Shown piece by piece: positions 14,234 to 15,753 of a DNA stretch of 15,753 bases. This DNA comes from an uncultured Erysipelotrichaceae bacterium. GTDB lineage: Bacteria > Bacillota_I > Bacilli_A > Erysipelotrichales > Coprobacillaceae. The translations under genes and the position numbers were made by a program. The notes under the pieces are model-generated. The model ran no database searches. It was not told the origin of the DNA and saw only the letters and a list, made by a program, of their open reading frames with translations. The first letter of the stretch is position 1. Every line of letters begins with the position of its first letter. Location: contig CANPGX010000009.1 of assembly GCA_947573745.1 (NCBI GenBank), forward strand, positions 1-15,753, read 5' to 3'.

Positions 14234-15208
14234 TTAAAAATCATCATTTTTCAAATCTTTCCACGCTTTTAACCCATATTTTGAATCTGCATTTTTTACT
14301 GCTCTTAAAATAGCTTCTGACATGACATTAGCACTTAATGTCCCTACCATATCTTGATCAGCCACCACATCTCCTAAAGATAATGCATAAATGGTATCTC
14401 CATCATGACTGGTATGTACAGGACGTATAGCACGAGCATATCCATTATGTGTCATACCAGCAATCTTACATAATTCTCTTTTATCAAACTTAGCATTGGT
14501 CAAGATAACTCCAATTGTCGTATTCGTGGCTAATGATGCACTTAAAGCTTCATAGCCTCCAAAAATTTCATCTTCGCTTGAACGTAAAGAACATCTCTCT
14601 TCATTTAATAGACCAGCTATTTGCTGTCCATTTTTCCAATCGTAAACATCACCTAAGGCATTAACGACAACGATAGCCCCTACTTTTAAATTTCCCACTT
14701 GAATAGCATAACTGCCAATACCTGCTTTCATAGCATAGTTCATACCATATAACTTACCTATACTAGCACCTGTTCCAGCACCATAATTACCATCTTGATA
14801 ATTGCCTGGATAAGCATTTTGACATGCTTCATAGGCCATTTTTTGATCTGGTCTTATTTTCATATCACCCACTGTTAAATCAAAAATACAAGATTGGCAA
14901 ACTAAAGGTACTTTTGTAATGCCTACATCTAATCCAAGATTTTTTTCTTCTAAGAACTTCATGACACCACCAGCTGCATCTAATCCAAAGGCACTACCAC
15001 CACTTAATAAAACCGCATGAATCTTTTGTGCTGCTGCAAGTGGCTTTAGTAATTCACTTTCTCGTGAAGCCGGTCCGCCACCACGAACATCTAGCCCAGC
15101 AGGTGCTCCTTCTTCCATAATAAGCACCGTGCACCCAGTTCCTGATGATTCATCTTGTGCTTGACCAATTTTTATACCTTCAAAATCTAAGATACTGATT
15201 TCTTTCAC
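14234..15208 (-). CDS. P1 (S58, DmpA/NylC-type) N-terminal nucleophile peptidase
   Basis: A 324-residue self-processing hydrolase of the DmpA/BapA/NylC superfamily (PF03576), which includes aminopeptidases, beta-peptidyl aminopeptidases and nylon-oligomer hydrolases; the natural substrate here is unknown. Signatures are TGCTVLIMEEGAPAGLDVRGGGPASRE, the LLSGGSAFGLDAAGGVM glycine-rich turn near 67-83, and GAGTGASIGK. The ATNTTIGVILTNA stretch has N229-T230 as the likely autocleavage site, leaving Thr230 as nucleophile of the small subunit. The start is GTG at 15208 with AAGGAG 10 bases upstream; the ATG inside that SD region is out of frame. It lies 21 bases after the ROK gene, so they form one unit. 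No signal peptide is seen, so it is cytoplasmic. The Asn-Thr pair is closer to NylC than to the Gly-Ser of DmpA. Confidence 0.9.
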   Translation of the reverse strand: MKEISILDFEGIKIGQAQDESSGTGCTVLIMEEGAPAGLDVRGGGPASRESELLKPLAAAQKIHAVLLSGGSAFGLDAAGGVMKFLEEKNLGLDVGITKVPLVCQSCIFDLTVGDMKIRPDQKMAYEACQNAYPGNYQDGNYGAGTGASIGKLYGMNYAMKAGIGSYAIQVGNLKVGAIVVVNALGDVYDWKNGQQIAGLLNEERCSLRSSEDEIFGGYEALSASLATNTTIGVILTNAKFDKRELCKIAGMTHNGYARAIRPVHTSHDGDTIYALSLGDVVADQDMVGTLSANVMSEAILRAVKNADSKYGLKAWKDLKNDDF

Positions 15209-15229
15209 TGTTATCCATCTCCTTATACA

Positions 15230-15753
15230 TTACTTTACATTGTATCTTTGCATATGTTGATATAATGCCCCTATTAAATTAGCATCATTACGATATTGAC
15301 ATACCACTAATTCAAAGCGTGGTGCATCATATTCTATATGATCAAAAATATCATCGACATGTTTTTGAATGAGATCCAACAATAATGGTTGAGCACTAAT
15401 ACCGCCACCAATCGCTATCTTTTCACAATCAAAGATAGTATGAATGTTCCATAATTGAATCGCTATTTCTTGCGCAAATTCATTAAGTGCATCATGAACT
15501 GCTAAATTTCCTTGTTTAGCCATCTCAAAAATCTCAATACCTGTAAAAGATTGCTGCGTTTGTAAGTGTTCTTGGACATGTAACAGTAACCCAGCAATAC
15601 CCGTTCTTTTTGACCACGTCGTTGTTTTGGCATATGGATCATGATAGTCTGTCTTGATAGATGAAAATTCACCAGCACTATAATGCTTTCCTATATGCAC
15701 TTGATGATCTTTAACCAAACATCCGCCAATACCTGTCCCCAAAATCACAACAG
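15230..15753 (-). CDS. ROK-family sugar kinase-like protein, N-terminus outside the window
   Basis: The frame is open to the window edge, so these 173 residues are the C-terminal part of a ROK protein of about 290-300; the N-terminal phosphate loop and catalytic Asp region are missing. VVILGTGIGGCLV at the cut end is the family's second ATP-binding turn, and IAIGGGISAQPLLLDLI later is the adenosine-binding motif. The usual zinc motif CxCGxxGCxE is absent; its place is taken by GEFSSIKTDYHDPYAKTTTWSKRTG, as in several Firmicute ROK kinases without zinc. It is probably a kinase of an N-acetylated amino sugar, glucose or beta-glucoside, but sequence alone does not say which. A short spacer leads into the P1 peptidase gene. 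Confidence 0.86.
   Translation of the reverse strand, partial: VVILGTGIGGCLVKDHQVHIGKHYSAGEFSSIKTDYHDPYAKTTTWSKRTGIAGLLLHVQEHLQTQQSFTGIEIFEMAKQGNLAVHDALNEFAQEIAIQLWNIHTIFDCEKIAIGGGISAQPLLLDLIQKHVDDIFDHIEYDAPRFELVVCQYRNDANLIGALYQHMQRYNVK

Noticed and set aside
14122..14313. Plus-strand open frame across the corA leader and the peptidase 3' end
   Set aside because: It has no ribosome binding site, lies antisense to a regulatory leader and a conserved gene, and its product resembles nothing; it is a by-product of the opposite strand.

Overview
The window is chromosomal sequence from an AT-rich, low-GC Gram-positive bacterium. Ribosome binding sites are strong GGAGG types, promoters are TATAAT-like with two extended -10 elements, and intrinsic terminators are compact. 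The gene content fits an anaerobic gut member of the Firmicutes, possibly Erysipelotrichia (Coprobacillaceae-like). That placement is an impression from protein style, not a demonstrated assignment. I see no insertion sequence, prophage, CRISPR array, tRNA or rRNA gene. No gene-free stretch exceeds 300 bases.

Layout. Positions 1-687 (+) hold the C-terminal part of an AEC-family permease, followed by a terminator. Next come four minus-strand genes: an XRE-type regulator, a GNAT acetyltransferase, and the overlapping cysK-cysE pair for cysteine synthesis. A divergent promoter region (about 3641-3799) separates cysK from a plus-strand pair, a MATE exporter and a CPA1-type cation/proton antiporter. 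That pair ends at a bidirectional terminator (6812-6849). Everything from 6857 to the end is on the minus strand. In order of transcription it is: a ROK-family protein (cut by the window edge) with a P1/S58 N-terminal-nucleophile peptidase; corA behind a structured leader; rarA; a GH32 beta-fructosidase with glycerate kinase; and a three-gene unit of membrane zinc-ribbon protein, AI-2E family transporter and yggS.

Most of the content is ordinary housekeeping and transport. The exception is the roughly 100-nt corA leader (about 14097-14197, minus strand). It has its own extended -10 promoter and a 12-codon upstream ORF (MSPVPERANRRK) with a good ribosome binding site. It also has three segments that can pair in mutually exclusive ways. 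A long helix built on the uORF start region competes with an AGGAGG/CCTCCT hairpin. The same CCTCC segment can instead pair with the corA Shine-Dalgarno. This is the architecture of a translation-attenuation switch, and it sits in front of a Mg2+/divalent-cation channel gene. The proline- and arginine-bearing leader peptide recalls the Salmonella mgtL idea, but the similarity is only conceptual and a known RNA family cannot be excluded without a search.

Several apparent GTG or upstream ATG starts were moved to a downstream ATG with a better-spaced ribosome binding site (XRE, GNAT, zinc-ribbon, GH32, rarA, corA). Each case is explained in its entry.
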